A DNA stretch of 64,000 bases from Achromobacter sp. MYb9 (GCF_002975275.1 NZ_PCOQ01000019.1:61126-125125), one strand, 5' to 3'; positions 26,496 to 35,357 are shown, counted from the stretch's first letter. The notes: generated from the sequence alone by a model not told the origin. Program-made: numbers and translations.

Positions 26496-26511
26496 ATAAC
26501 CAAATGGTTAT
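26496..26511. promoter_or_regulatory. LysR-type palindromic operator
   Basis: ATAACCA-AA-TGGTTAT, a perfect 7-bp inverted repeat located 10 bases upstream of the LysR start and 82 bases upstream of the divergent gamma-glutamyltransferase-like gene. It contains a T-N-A type dyad as expected for LysR boxes. It is the most regular palindrome in this intergenic region. Confidence 0.6.
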
Positions 26512-26593
26512 TCAATTATGCCAACAAAGCTGAATCGAGTTATTTCACACTCCTATACTTCCGTTCACTTTCCCCGCTGCCCTTTCCGTCACC

Positions 26594-28429
26594 ATGCGCG
26601 ATTCCTTCACCACCCGTCCCGAAATACGCGGCACCTTCGGCGTTGTGTCATCCACGCATTGGCTCGCCACGCAGGTGGCGATGGGCGTGCTGGAACGCGG
26701 CGGCAACGCCTATGACGCCGCCGTCGCAGGCGGCTTCACCTTGCAGATCGTCGAACCCCACCTGAACGGGCCGGGCGGCGAAGTGCCCATCCTGCTCTGG
26801 AGCGAAAGCGAACAGCGCATGCGCGCGCTCTGCGGCCAGGGGCCCGCGCCCGCCTTGGCCACGCCTGCGTATTTCCGGGAACTGGGGGTGGAACTGGTGC
26901 CCGGCATCGGCCTGCTGCCAGCTACCGTGCCCGGCGCATTCGGCGCCTGGCTGACCTTGCTGCGCGACTACGGAACCTGGGAGCTGGCCGACGTGCTGCA
27001 ACCGGCTATCGACTATGCGCGCAACGGCTTTCCGCTGGTGCCCCGCGTGTCGCAGGCCATCCTGGCCGTGCAAGCGCTGTTCCGCGATGAATGGACGACT
27101 TCGCGCGATGTCTGGATGCCGGACGGCCGCGTACCGGCGCCCGACGCCCTGTTCCGCACGCCCGCCATCGCCGCGACCTACACGCGCATCCTGAACGACG
27201 CGCATGCCGCCAGCGGCGACCGGCGCGGCCGGATCGACGCCGCGCTGGAGAGCTGGTACCGCGGTTTCGTTGCCGATGCGATCGACGCCTACTACACCCA
27301 TGAGGCCGTGCGCGACACCACCGGGCAACGCAACCGCGGGCTGCTGCGCAAAGCGGACATGGCCGACTGGCGCGCCACCTACGATGAACCGGCCACCACG
27401 CAATACGGCCGCTACACCGTGGCCAAATGCGGCGTCTGGTCGCAAGGCCCCGTGCATTTGCAGCAGTTGGCGATGCTGCGGCACTTGGGGCTGGATGGCC
27501 TGGACCCGACCTCGCCGCAATTCGTGCATCGCATCGCGGAAGCCGCCAAACTGGCGTTCGCCGACCGTGCCGCCTGGTATGGCGACCCCGACTTCGTGCA
27601 AGTGCCGCTGGCCGCGCTGCTGAGCGACGCGTATGCGCGGCAGCGAGCCGCGGGCATCGGCACACAAGCGTCCACCGTTTTGCAACCCGGCAGCCCCGAC
27701 GGCATGGCCCCCCGCCTGCCCGACCTGGCTGCCGCAGGCCGCACGCTGGCCGCCTCCGACATCCGGTTCGGCGTGGGCGAGCCCACGTTCGCGGCGCTGC
27801 CGCCCGTGGCCGAATGGGCCGCGCGCGAGATCTTCGTGGGCGACACCTGCCAGATCGACGTGATCGACCGCCACGGCAACATGGTGGCCGCCACGCCTTC
27901 GGGCGGCTGGCTGTCGTCCAGCCCGGTGGTGCCGGGCCTGGGTTTCCCGTTGACGACCCGGCTGCAGATGACGTGGCTGGACGAGGGCGTGGCGGGCCAG
28001 TTGCAGCCGGGCAAGCGCCCTTGCACCACCTTGTCGCCCGGCCTGGTGCTGCGCGACGGGCAACCCTATATGGCGTTCGGCACGCCGGGCGGCGACCAAC
28101 AGGACCAATGGACCGTGGCGTTCTTCCTGCGCCACGCGATGGGCCTGAACCTGCAGGAAGCCATCGACGCGCCGTCCTGGCACATTGACCATTTCCCGGG
28201 CTCGTTCTGGCCACGCAGCCAGACACTGAACCGCCTGACGGTGGAGTCGCGCCTGCCCGAGGCCACCGTCCAGGCGCTGCGCGATGCCGGCCACGAGGTC
28301 AAGGTGGGCCCCGCCTGGTCCGAAGGCCGGATCAGCGCCTGCACGCGCGAACCCGCGGCGGGTGGCGGCTTGCTGCTACGCGCCGGCGCCAACCCGCGCG
28401 GCATGCAGGGCTATGCGGTCGGCCGATGA
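26594..28429 (+). CDS. Gamma-glutamyltransferase-family protein
   Basis: A 611-residue Ntn-hydrolase of the gamma-glutamyltransferase family, which matures by self-cleavage before a threonine. The likely catalytic residue is Thr418 in FVGDTCQIDVIDRHGNMVAATPSGGW; the usual TTHxS is replaced by DTCQI. The N-terminal GGNAYDAAVAGGF and GPGGEVPILLW segments and the C-terminal FGTPGGDQQDQW are family-like. There is no signal peptide, so it is probably cytoplasmic and not the classical periplasmic Ggt. Context with a Bug receptor suggests it hydrolyses an imported amide. Substrate unknown. Confidence 0.85.
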   Translation: MRDSFTTRPEIRGTFGVVSSTHWLATQVAMGVLERGGNAYDAAVAGGFTLQIVEPHLNGPGGEVPILLWSESEQRMRALCGQGPAPALATPAYFRELGVELVPGIGLLPATVPGAFGAWLTLLRDYGTWELADVLQPAIDYARNGFPLVPRVSQAILAVQALFRDEWTTSRDVWMPDGRVPAPDALFRTPAIAATYTRILNDAHAASGDRRGRIDAALESWYRGFVADAIDAYYTHEAVRDTTGQRNRGLLRKADMADWRATYDEPATTQYGRYTVAKCGVWSQGPVHLQQLAMLRHLGLDGLDPTSPQFVHRIAEAAKLAFADRAAWYGDPDFVQVPLAALLSDAYARQRAAGIGTQASTVLQPGSPDGMAPRLPDLAAAGRTLAASDIRFGVGEPTFAALPPVAEWAAREIFVGDTCQIDVIDRHGNMVAATPSGGWLSSSPVVPGLGFPLTTRLQMTWLDEGVAGQLQPGKRPCTTLSPGLVLRDGQPYMAFGTPGGDQQDQWTVAFFLRHAMGLNLQEAIDAPSWHIDHFPGSFWPRSQTLNRLTVESRLPEATVQALRDAGHEVKVGPAWSEGRISACTREPAAGGGLLLRAGANPRGMQGYAVGR

Positions 28430-28493
28430 TCCTGATCAACCATTTCCATTCCAGCCGGCGTCCAGACCGGCACTTGCACAAGGGGTAATCACC

Positions 28494-29468
28494 ATGACGT
28501 TGCGATTCAAACGATTGTTGCGCGCCTGCGCGTTCGGACTGGCGCTGACCGCGCCCGCGCTGTCCCAGGCCGCCTGGCCGGAAAAACCCATCACGCTGAT
28601 CGTGCCCTGGGCGGCGGGCGGCTCCACCGACATCCTGGCGCGCGTGCTGTCGGAAGGGTTGACGAAATCACTGGGCCAGTCCGTCATCGTCGAGAACCGC
28701 TCCGGCGCGTCCGGCAATATCGGCACCACCTTCGTGGCCCGCGCCAAGCCTGACGGCTACACCCTGCTGGTCGGTTCGATGAGCACCCACACCATGAACC
28801 AGGCGCTGTATTCCAACATGCCGTTCGATGGCGTGAAGGACTTCACGCCCATCGCCGAACTGGCGCTGGTGACGAACACGATGGTGGTCCATCCGTCCGT
28901 GCCCGCGACGAACCTGAAGGAGTTCATCGCCTACGTGAAAGCGCGCCCCGACACCGTCGCCTACGCGTCGGCCGGCCAAGGCTCGACCAACCACCTGAGC
29001 GCGGCGCTGTTCGAGAAAGCCGCCGGTGTGAAGATGATGCACATCCCCTACCGCGGCGGCGCCCCCGCCGTGCTGGACACGGTGGCCGGCCGCACCCAGG
29101 TGCTGTTCAGCGCGGGCACGCAGACACTGCCCCACGTGCAGACCGGCAAGCTGAAACTGCTGGCCGTTACCGAGGAACAGCGCTCGCCGCTCTTGCCCGA
29201 GGTGCCTACCGTCGCCGAAACCCTGCCCGGCTACGAGCTGTCGGTCTGGTACGGCGCCTTCGGCCCGGCGGGCATGCCGCCCGAACTGACCGCACGCCTG
29301 AACCGCGAGATCAACCTGATCCTGAAGCGCCCCGACGTCATCAAGAAAATGGGCGACATGGGCGTGCTGCTGACCGAGACGACGCCAGAGCAATTCGGCC
29401 AGATCCTCGTGCGCGACGCCGACAAGTACGGCAAGCTGATCAAGGAATTGGGGATCACCGCGGAATGA
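28494..29468 (+). CDS. Bug/TctC-family substrate-binding protein
   Basis: Periplasmic Bug receptor of 324 residues. The signal peptide runs to about residue 26 (ALSQA-AWPEKP), then PWAAGGSTDILARVL, the family hallmark, and KPDGYTLL. The chosen ATG at 28494 follows an AGGGG ribosome site; an earlier frame overlaps the preceding gene. It is the middle gene of the gamma-glutamyltransferase, Bug, GAF cassette under the divergent LysR. Its ligand is probably the substrate or product of the hydrolase. No TctAB nearby. Confidence 0.9.
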   Translation: MTLRFKRLLRACAFGLALTAPALSQAAWPEKPITLIVPWAAGGSTDILARVLSEGLTKSLGQSVIVENRSGASGNIGTTFVARAKPDGYTLLVGSMSTHTMNQALYSNMPFDGVKDFTPIAELALVTNTMVVHPSVPATNLKEFIAYVKARPDTVAYASAGQGSTNHLSAALFEKAAGVKMMHIPYRGGAPAVLDTVAGRTQVLFSAGTQTLPHVQTGKLKLLAVTEEQRSPLLPEVPTVAETLPGYELSVWYGAFGPAGMPPELTARLNREINLILKRPDVIKKMGDMGVLLTETTPEQFGQILVRDADKYGKLIKELGITAE

Positions 29469-29977
29469 CCGGACACGCTATCGCGCATCATCCCGTGCCG
29501 GGCAGCGTGCAGGCCGTTGTCCTGGCTTACGCCTCCTCGGACGCGGCCGCCGCGCTGCAAGCCGTCGATGCCTACGCCCGCGCCGCGCTGGGACACGCCC
29601 TGTGCACCGTCAACCGCTACGACGCCGACGCCATGCGCGTCGTGCGCCTGTACAGCTCCAACCCGCAGGCCTATCCCCCGGGCGGCAGCAAGGACAAGCG
29701 CGGCACGTCCTGGGGCCGCCACGTCCTGCTTGAGCAACGGGTGTTCGTGGGCGAAGGCGAAGCCGCGATCCGCGAGTTCTTCAACGACCACGACGCGATC
29801 CGCGACCTGGGCCTGCAATCGGTGATCAACATTCCGGTGGTCTACGCCGGCGCATGCCTGGGCACCGTGAACTTCCTGATGCCGCGCGCGAAGGTGTCGG
29901 AAGCGGATGTCGACCACGCCCGGCTGGCCGGCTTGCTGGCGTTGCCGGCGTTCCTGGCGCTACGCGCCGCGGGCTGA
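29465..29977 (+). CDS. GAF-domain protein
   Basis: A 170-residue single GAF domain with segments GTSWGRHVLLEQRVFVGEGEAAI and LGLQSVINIPVVYAGACLGTVNFL, the latter being the core beta-sheet of GAF proteins. There is no attached signalling domain. It overlaps the Bug gene by four bases (ATGA) and so is translationally coupled to it. GAF singlets of this type can bind small ligands or work as accessory enzymes; the role here is unknown, but coupling suggests the same ligand as the receptor. Confidence 0.8.
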   Translation: MTGHAIAHHPVPGSVQAVVLAYASSDAAAALQAVDAYARAALGHALCTVNRYDADAMRVVRLYSSNPQAYPPGGSKDKRGTSWGRHVLLEQRVFVGEGEAAIREFFNDHDAIRDLGLQSVINIPVVYAGACLGTVNFLMPRAKVSEADVDHARLAGLLALPAFLALRAAG

Positions 29978-29986
29978 CAACGCCTT

Positions 29987-30019
29987 GGCAAGTGGCCCGC
30001 GCCTGGCGGGCCACTTGCC
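29987..30019. terminator. Strong hairpin between convergent GAF and phnE genes
   Basis: A 14-bp perfect stem (29987-30000 with 30006-30019) and a five-base loop in the 44-base gap between two convergent genes. It lacks a T-tract on either strand, so it may be a weak bidirectional terminator or an mRNA 3'-end stabiliser. Confidence 0.55.
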
Positions 30020-30021
30020 GC

Positions 30022-30816
30022 TTAGATCAACGCCCGCCGGATTCTCGACGACAACATGTCGATCACGATCACGAAGGCCACGATAATGATCATCACCGCG
30101 CAGGTTTCGGCGTAACGGAAGCTGCGGATGATTTCCCACAGCACCGTGCCGATGCCGCCGGCGCCCACGATGCCGACCACCGACGCCGAACGCACGTTCG
30201 ACTCGAAGCGGTACAGCGAATAAGAGATCCACAGCGGCAGCACCTGCGGGATCACGCCGTAGACGATCTCTTCCAACGCGTTCGCGCCGGTGGCCCGCAC
30301 GCCTTCGACCGGACGCGGGTCGATGGCTTCGACGGCTTCCGAAAACAGTTTGGCCAGCACGCCGGTCGTGTGCACCCACAGGGCCAGCACCCCCGCGAAG
30401 GGCCCCAGCCCCACGGCCACGATGAACAGCATCGCGAACACCATTTCATTGATGGCGCGGCACGCGTCCATCAAGCGGCGCATCGGCTGGTAGACCCACG
30501 CCGGCACCATGTTCGACGAACACAGCAACCCCAGCGGCACGGCCACCACGATGGCAAGAAAGGTGCCCCACACGGCGATCTGCACCGTCACGATCATCTC
30601 GTCCAGGTACATGCGCCAATCGCGGAAATTGGGCGGAAAGAAATCGGCGGCGAACTGGGCCATATTGCCAGAGTCGCGCAGCAGGTCCAGCGGCCGCATG
30701 TCCGCGCCGCGCCACGACATGACAAGCAGCGCCAGCACGACGGCCCAGACAATAAGGACCGGCAGCGACGAACGCGGCGCGGCAGGCAGGCGAGAGGGAT
30801 GGGTAGCGAGGTTCAT
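30022..30816 (-). CDS. phnE: Phosphonate ABC transporter permease
   Basis: Membrane component of the PhnCDE importer for phosphonates. The 264-residue protein has about six membrane segments and the ABC permease EAA-type loop ([23 protein letters not shown]) before [21 protein letters not shown], the standard PhnE ending. There is a single permease, probably acting as a homodimer. It starts 81 bases after phnD. Confidence 0.94.
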   Translation of the reverse strand: MNLATHPSRLPAAPRSSLPVLIVWAVVLALLVMSWRGADMRPLDLLRDSGNMAQFAADFFPPNFRDWRMYLDEMIVTVQIAVWGTFLAIVVAVPLGLLCSSNMVPAWVYQPMRRLMDACRAINEMVFAMLFIVAVGLGPFAGVLALWVHTTGVLAKLFSEAVEAIDPRPVEGVRATGANALEEIVYGVIPQVLPLWISYSLYRFESNVRSASVVGIVGAGGIGTVLWEIIRSFRYAETCAVMIIIVAFVIVIDMLSSRIRRALI

Positions 30817-30897
30817 GGAGAAAGACGGTCCGCTTGGAGCATTCGGAAAGAGAGTCGCCGACGCGCGTCACTGCGCGCCGGCGACTTGCGGCAAGGC

Positions 30898-31881
30898 TTA
30901 TTGCTTGGCGGAGGCGGGCTGGCCCAGGCTGGCCAGCTTGCCGTCCAGCTCGGTCAGCTGCTTCTGCTTTTCGGCTTGGCCCAGCGTGGTGTCGGCTTCG
31001 ATCTTGGCCTTTTCGCGGGCCAGTTCGATCTGGCGGATCGGCACCAGCTGCTGGTTGTCGGACGGGCGGAAGCCCTGGTAGGTCAGCGCCTTCAGGTTCG
31101 CCAATTCACGTTCGGCGTCCTTGCCCTTGCCGTAGTTGACGAAGAAGTCGCGAACGCGGGCCTTGAGATCCGCGGGCAGGTCCGAGCGCATGACGAGCGG
31201 GTCGGCCGGGATCAACGGCGACTTCCACAGCACGCGCACGCTGTCGTTGGCGTCCTTACCGGTGCTCAGGCGATAGCGCTCCAGCGCTTCGGTATTGTTG
31301 ACCGCCACGTCCACCTGCTTGTTGATGACCGACAGCAGATTGGTTTCATGGTTGCTGGCGCGTACCGTCTTGAAGAAGGTCTTGGGCTCGATCTTGTTGG
31401 CCGCCCACAAGTAGTAACCGGGCACGGCGGTGCCGGACGTGGAGTTGGGGTCGCCCGCGCCGTAGCTCAGCTTGGCGCCGTTCTTCAATACGTCGTCCAG
31501 CGTCTTCAGGTTGCTGTCCTTGTTGACGATCAGCAGCGACCAGTAGCCGGGGTTGCCGTCCTTGTCGATGACCGAGGCGAACACTTCGCCCTTGGCGCGG
31601 TCCACGGCTTCGATGGCCGACTTGTTGCCGAACCAGCCCAACTGCACCTTGTTAAAACGCATGCCCTCGATAATGCCGGCGTAGTCCGACGCGAAGAAGG
31701 GTTTGACCGGCACGCCGACGGCGCGGCTGAGATCGTCGATGACGGGTTGCCACACGGACTTCAGGTTGGTCGACGACTCGGTCGAGATGATGCCGAAATT
31801 CAACGTCTTGGCGTCTTGCGCGTAGGCCTGCGTGGACAGCGCGGCGGCGGCGATCAGGGTGACGAAGGTTCTGCGTAGCAT
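30898..31881 (-). CDS. phnD: Phosphonate ABC transporter substrate-binding protein
   Basis: Periplasmic phosphonate receptor, 327 residues. Signal peptide cleaved after AYA at residue 21. The PhnD landmarks NFGIISTESSTNLKSVWQPVIDDL, SDYAGIIEGMRFNKVQLGWFGNKSA, and GDPNSTSGTAVPGYYLW are present, including the serine/threonine cluster that holds the phosphonate group. The C-terminal 40 residues are Lys/Glu/Gln-rich helix, longer than in many PhnD proteins. I use the ATG at 31881 rather than an upstream start that lacks a signal. It lies 55 bases after phnC. Confidence 0.94.
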   Translation of the reverse strand: MLRRTFVTLIAAAALSTQAYAQDAKTLNFGIISTESSTNLKSVWQPVIDDLSRAVGVPVKPFFASDYAGIIEGMRFNKVQLGWFGNKSAIEAVDRAKGEVFASVIDKDGNPGYWSLLIVNKDSNLKTLDDVLKNGAKLSYGAGDPNSTSGTAVPGYYLWAANKIEPKTFFKTVRASNHETNLLSVINKQVDVAVNNTEALERYRLSTGKDANDSVRVLWKSPLIPADPLVMRSDLPADLKARVRDFFVNYGKGKDAERELANLKALTYQGFRPSDNQQLVPIRQIELAREKAKIEADTTLGQAEKQKQLTELDGKLASLGQPASAKQ

Positions 31882-31936
31882 GGGTGACTCCGGGGTATGT
31901 AAGGGCAGAGAGGGCAAAAGCGCGGCGACGCGGGCT

Positions 31937-32779
31937 TCAGGCCGCTTGCGCCAGTTGGGACAACGGCGCCAGACCGGGCATGGCCGGCGCGCGGGACGAA
32001 TATTCGGGAAGCAGCTCGCTCAGCTCGGAGCCGTACAGGTCACGCAGCATTTCCGGCGTCAGGTCGGCCGCGCGGCCGTCGTAGACCACCTTGCCGTGAC
32101 GCAGCGCGACCACGCGGGGGCAATAGCGCAACGCCACGTCGACCTGGTGCAGCGACACCACCACGGCCACTTTGCGGCTGCGGTTGATCTGGGCCAGCGT
32201 GTCCATCACGCGGCGCGACGACTCGGGATCCAGCGACGCGATGGGTTCGTCGGCCAGGATGACGCGCGCGTTTTGCACCAGCGTGCGCGCGATCGCGGCG
32301 CGTTGCTGCTGGCCGCCGGACAGGGTGGAGGCGCGCTGAAATGCATAGTCGTCTATACCAACCTGGGCAAGCGCTTCCAGCCCCTGGCGCACTTCATCCC
32401 GCAGGAAGCAGCGGGTCAGGCTGCGCCACAGCGGCACCCGCGGCAGCATGCCGGTCAGGACATTGGTGATGACCGGCAGGCGGCCGACCAGATTGAATTG
32501 CTGGAACACAAAGCCGATGCCGGCGCGCGCCGCACGCACATTGCGGCTCAGGCGGCCATTCCGCTGAATCTGCTGGCCATTGACCTTGACGCTGCCTTGC
32601 CCCGCATCACCGGCGACAAAGCCCGCAAGATGGCGCAGCAGCGTGGACTTGCCGGATCCCGACGCGCCCAGCAACGCCACCATTTCGCCGTCCGCCACCT
32701 GGAGGCTGACGTCGTCCAACGCCTTGGCACCGGCATGGAAGGTCTTGCTCAAGTTCTGCACTTCGATGGCGTACGTCAT
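31937..32779 (-). CDS. phnC: Phosphonate ABC transporter ATP-binding protein
   Basis: ATPase of the PhnCDE importer, 280 residues. Walker [11 protein letters not shown]-loop FVFQQFNL, signature [15 protein letters not shown] and Walker [13 protein letters not shown] are intact. The [14 protein letters not shown] insertion is characteristic for PhnC. The ATG at 32779 begins [14 protein letters not shown]; the frame stays open further upstream but without homology. First gene of phnCDE. I found no PhnF-type site in front of it, so the importer may be controlled separately from the catabolic operons. Confidence 0.94.
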   Translation of the reverse strand: MTYAIEVQNLSKTFHAGAKALDDVSLQVADGEMVALLGASGSGKSTLLRHLAGFVAGDAGQGSVKVNGQQIQRNGRLSRNVRAARAGIGFVFQQFNLVGRLPVITNVLTGMLPRVPLWRSLTRCFLRDEVRQGLEALAQVGIDDYAFQRASTLSGGQQQRAAIARTLVQNARVILADEPIASLDPESSRRVMDTLAQINRSRKVAVVVSLHQVDVALRYCPRVVALRHGKVVYDGRAADLTPEMLRDLYGSELSELLPEYSSRAPAMPGLAPLSQLAQAA

Positions 32780-32839
32780 CGCCTGATCCCCTTTTGTGTG
32801 GTCATTGCGGCATTCTGTTTTCGCCGCATGACAGCGCGA

Positions 32840-32880
32840 TGACCCGGGGATCGATTCATTTCGCGGAAAATAAGGGGTCA
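32840..32880. repeat. REP-like inverted repeat upstream of phnC
   Basis: Outer arms TGACCC and GGGTCA enclose an A/T-rich inner segment with GCGGAAAATAA. The same inner motif and layout occur at 56380-56425 between gap and pgk, suggesting a dispersed element. Weak evidence from two copies. Confidence 0.4.
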
Positions 32881-32985
32881 GCAACCCGCTGAAAGACCTC
32901 CGTCATAAACGGCCCGGCGCGCGGGTTGCGTCGCCTTGCGGCGCGGGTATATTTGAATGGTTCCCTCACTTGCCTGGCGCTCATC

Positions 32986-33417
32986 ATGATCAAAGGTTCC
33001 TGCCTGTGCGGCCGCATTGCTTACGAAATCAACGGCCCCCTAACCAACGCCCTGAACTGCCATTGCGTCATGTGCCGCAAGTCGCACGGCGCGGCCTTTC
33101 GCAGCCGCGCATCGGTCCAGGCCACGGACTTCCAGTGGACGAAGGGCGAGAATCACGTGACCTGGTATGCCTCGTCGCCGGGCAACTACCGGGGCTTTTG
33201 CGAGGCCTGCGGCACGCCGCTGCTTAGCCGCTTCGATCAGACGCCCGATACCTACGGCTTGCCGTTGGGCGCCCTGGACGACGATCCCGGCGTGCGGCCC
33301 GCGGCGCATTGCCACGTAGCGGCCAAGGCGCCATGGTTCGACATCACGGATGGCCTGCCGCAATACCCGGGCGAATTCCACGGCGTGGACGAATCGCGGG
33401 CCCAGACCGTTACATAA
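32986..33417 (+). CDS. GFA-family (CENP-V fold) zinc protein
   Basis: A 143-residue protein with the GFA zinc cysteines: CLC at 6-8, CHC at 25-27 plus Cys30, and CEAC followed by GTPLL. It resembles the protein encoded at 8449 in fold but is not a close copy. I start it at the ATG at 32986 (MIKGSCLCGRIAYE), the normal family beginning. It lies just upstream of, and on the same strand as, the ArsR/SRPBCC pair, but palindromic operators separate them, so it probably has its own promoter. Confidence 0.85.
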   Translation: MIKGSCLCGRIAYEINGPLTNALNCHCVMCRKSHGAAFRSRASVQATDFQWTKGENHVTWYASSPGNYRGFCEACGTPLLSRFDQTPDTYGLPLGALDDDPGVRPAAHCHVAAKAPWFDITDGLPQYPGEFHGVDESRAQTVT

Positions 33418-33420
33418 AAA

Positions 33421-33438
33421 TTCAACCTGTTGGTTGAA
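33421..33438. promoter_or_regulatory. ArsR operator, upstream copy
   Basis: TTCAACC-TGTT-GGTTGAA, a perfect 7-bp palindrome. The same arms recur exactly 40 bases downstream, giving two sites on the same helix face in front of the ArsR gene. Confidence 0.75.
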
Positions 33439-33460
33439 TGTTGGAACGCATCGATTTATA

Positions 33461-33478
33461 TTCAACCTTATGGTTGAA
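33461..33478. promoter_or_regulatory. ArsR operator, copy overlapping the start codon
   Basis: TTCAACC-TTAT-GGTTGAA, with arms identical to the site at 33421. The ArsR start codon (33470-33472) lies inside it, so binding would block both transcription and access to the initiation region. Confidence 0.75.
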
Positions 33479-33835
33479 CTTATTCCCGCCCCCGCCCTGG
33501 ATGCCGTCTTTCGCGCGCTGGCCGACCCCACGCGCCGCGACATGCTGCGCAGCCTGACGCAGGGGGATAGAACCATCGGAGAGCTGGCCGCGCCCCTGCG
33601 CATGAGTTTCGCCGGCGCGTCCAAACATGTGCAGGCCCTGGAACGCGCCGGTCTGATCCGGCGCACCGTCCACGGCCGCACCCATGTGTGCAGCCTGAAT
33701 CCGGAACCCATGGCCGAAGCCATGGAATGGCTGCGTTTCTATGAACAGTTCTGGGCGGGCAAGCTGGATGCGCTGACTTCGGCGCTGACCGCTCATTCCC
33801 CCCCGCCCCCGTCCCTAGGAGAGCAACATGAGTGA
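33470..33835 (+). CDS. ArsR/SmtB-family transcriptional regulator
   Basis: A 121-residue winged-helix regulator with ALADPTRRDMLRSLTQGDRTIGELAAPLRMSFAGASKHVQALERAGLIRR, the subgroup often paired with AHSA1-type proteins. It has no cysteine cluster for metal binding, so it is probably not a metal sensor. The ATG at 33470 lies within an operator palindrome. The stop overlaps the start of the next gene by eight bases (ATGAGTGA), coupling both proteins. Confidence 0.9.
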   Translation: MVELIPAPALDAVFRALADPTRRDMLRSLTQGDRTIGELAAPLRMSFAGASKHVQALERAGLIRRTVHGRTHVCSLNPEPMAEAMEWLRFYEQFWAGKLDALTSALTAHSPPPPSLGEQHE

Positions 33836-34367
33836 TCACGGCGTCGTCCTGGATCCCACGACCCTGCGCTTTACCCGCCAGCTTCCCGCCAGCGTGGAAA
33901 CCGTATGGGCGTTCCTGACCGAATCCGAAAAACGTGGCCGCTGGCTGGCCACCGGCGACATGGAATTGCGCGAAGGCGGCGGCGTGACCCTGCGTTTCGT
34001 GCACGCCGATCTGTCCTCCGTGGCCGAACCCACGCCGGCGCCCTATCAGGCGTACGAAAACGGGGTCACCACCCACGGCGTCATCACCCGCTGCGAGCCG
34101 CCCCGGCTGCTGGCCTTCACCTGGGGCGGGTCCAAGGGCGAACCTTCCGAAGTGATGTTCGAACTGTCGCCCGAAGGCGAAGGCACGCTGCTGGTGCTGA
34201 CGCACCGCAAGCTGAACTCGCGCGGCGACATGGTCGATGTGGCGGGCGGCTGGCACACCCACCTGGGCGTGCTGTCGGCCAGGCTGGAAGGGCGCGAGCC
34301 CGGCCCGTTCTGGTCCGCGCACCACCGCTGGGAAGCCGACTACAAGACGCGCATCCCCGGGGCCTAG
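33828..34367 (+). CDS. SRPBCC (AHSA1-type) family protein
   Basis: A 179-residue START-like domain protein of the activator of Hsp90 ATPase homologue 1 type. RQLPASVETVWAFLTESEKRGRWLATGDMELREGG and the ending HTHLGVLSARLEGREPGPFW are typical. Such proteins bind hydrophobic small molecules in a deep cavity. Translational coupling with ArsR suggests it handles the compound that ArsR detects. No experimental role can be assigned. Confidence 0.88.
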   Translation: MSDHGVVLDPTTLRFTRQLPASVETVWAFLTESEKRGRWLATGDMELREGGGVTLRFVHADLSSVAEPTPAPYQAYENGVTTHGVITRCEPPRLLAFTWGGSKGEPSEVMFELSPEGEGTLLVLTHRKLNSRGDMVDVAGGWHTHLGVLSARLEGREPGPFWSAHHRWEADYKTRIPGA

Positions 34368-34934
34368 AGTCGTTCAGTAGCAACTATCACGGCGCAGCGG
34401 CAGATAAATACTGGCTAATCGCTGCGCTTTGCAGTAACATAAGTCCGTGATTTTTCCGCAAAAAACCGGGCTTCGGTCACTCTGCGTGCCAACCTGTATC
34501 CCTTCGGGCGACCCCCAAGATACCCAGGCTGCCCCCGGTTTGGTTGAGATTTATCTCGAACGGATAGTTGCGAAAGACACGCACGACACGAAACGCACGC
34601 AAGACACGAAACGCACGCACGCCAAGACCGCGAACGACGCCGCAACATTGTTTTGCCGACCGGCGTTGCAACAACCGCCCCACCCCGCTTCTTCCGGCGC
34701 TGTGCGCTTGCACGGTGTCGCGACCAAGCCGCGCACTGCGCGCATATTGCCCACGCTGCGCGAGTATTCGTCATTTCAGACATCCACCAGGGATGCCATG
34801 ACTCTTACCCGCGCTTGCCCGAACGTTTCACGTTCAAACCGCTGGACCTGGTTATTTGAGTCCAACGCGCTTGCCGCCTCGCGCGGCGCGTCATGCCGCC
34901 GGCCTGGCTGCGCGTATTGATCAAGGAGTAGAGA
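34368..34934 (+). other. Long non-coding leader region upstream of infA
   Basis: A 567-base stretch without a convincing gene. It holds an 8-bp inverted repeat (GCGCAGCG near 34392 and CGCTGCGC near 34430), a tandem 18-bp repeat at 34585-34620, and AAGGAG just upstream of infA. A possible 157-codon open frame (34447-34920) has no family features and odd composition. The region may contain the infA promoter and a long 5' untranslated leader. Confidence 0.5.
34585..34620. repeat. Two tandem 18-bp repeats in the infA leader
   Basis: GACACGAAACGCACGCAA followed directly by GACACGAAACGCACGCAC, 17 of 18 bases identical, with a partial third unit (GACACGCAC) just before. The purine/CA-rich tract stands out from its surroundings. 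Confidence 0.6.
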
Positions 34935-35198
34935 ATGGCTAAAGAAGAACTCATCGAATTGGATGGCATCGTTGACGAAGTGCTGCCCGATAGCCGCTAC
35001 CGCGTCAAACTGGACAACGGCATCGAAGTTGGCGCCTATGCCTCCGGCCGCATCCGCAAGCACCGTATCCGCATCCTGGCAGGCGATCGCGTCACCCTGG
35101 AAATGTCGCCCTACGACCTGACCAAGGGCCGCATCAACTTCCGTCACAAGGACGAGCGCGCTCCCGCTCCGCATCGTCCCCAGCAGTACCGCCGTTAA
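34935..35198 (+). CDS. infA: Translation initiation factor IF-1
   Basis: An 87-residue S1/OB-fold protein beginning [24 protein letters not shown] and continuing with [35 protein letters not shown], an unmistakable IF-1. Residues beyond about 72 form an extra basic tail (HRPQQYRR) absent from E. coli IF-1 and typical of the second infA copy of betaproteobacteria that lies outside the ribosomal protein operon. A ribosome site AAGGAG is 8 bases upstream. It is monocistronic with an unusually long leader. Confidence 0.95.
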   Translation: MAKEELIELDGIVDEVLPDSRYRVKLDNGIEVGAYASGRIRKHRIRILAGDRVTLEMSPYDLTKGRINFRHKDERAPAPHRPQQYRR

Positions 35199-35357
35199 GC
35201 CAGGGCTCCAGGGCCGGCCCCAGGCCGGCTCCCTGCTGCCCCTATTCGCGCGGGCTTAAGCCCGAACCGCGACATGCCGTAATGCGTGGGACGTCCATTC
35301 GTGAAAGAATGGCGCGCTTGCCAGGCGCAATGTCTGGCGGGATACGCATGAAGCAAG

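Noticed and set aside
34585..34620. Possible CRISPR-like array
   Set aside because: Only two adjacent 18-bp units without spacers and no cas genes in the window.
34447..34920. Possible 157-residue protein upstream of infA
   Set aside because: Irregular composition, no ribosome site, low-complexity repeat inside, no recognisable domain; treated as leader.
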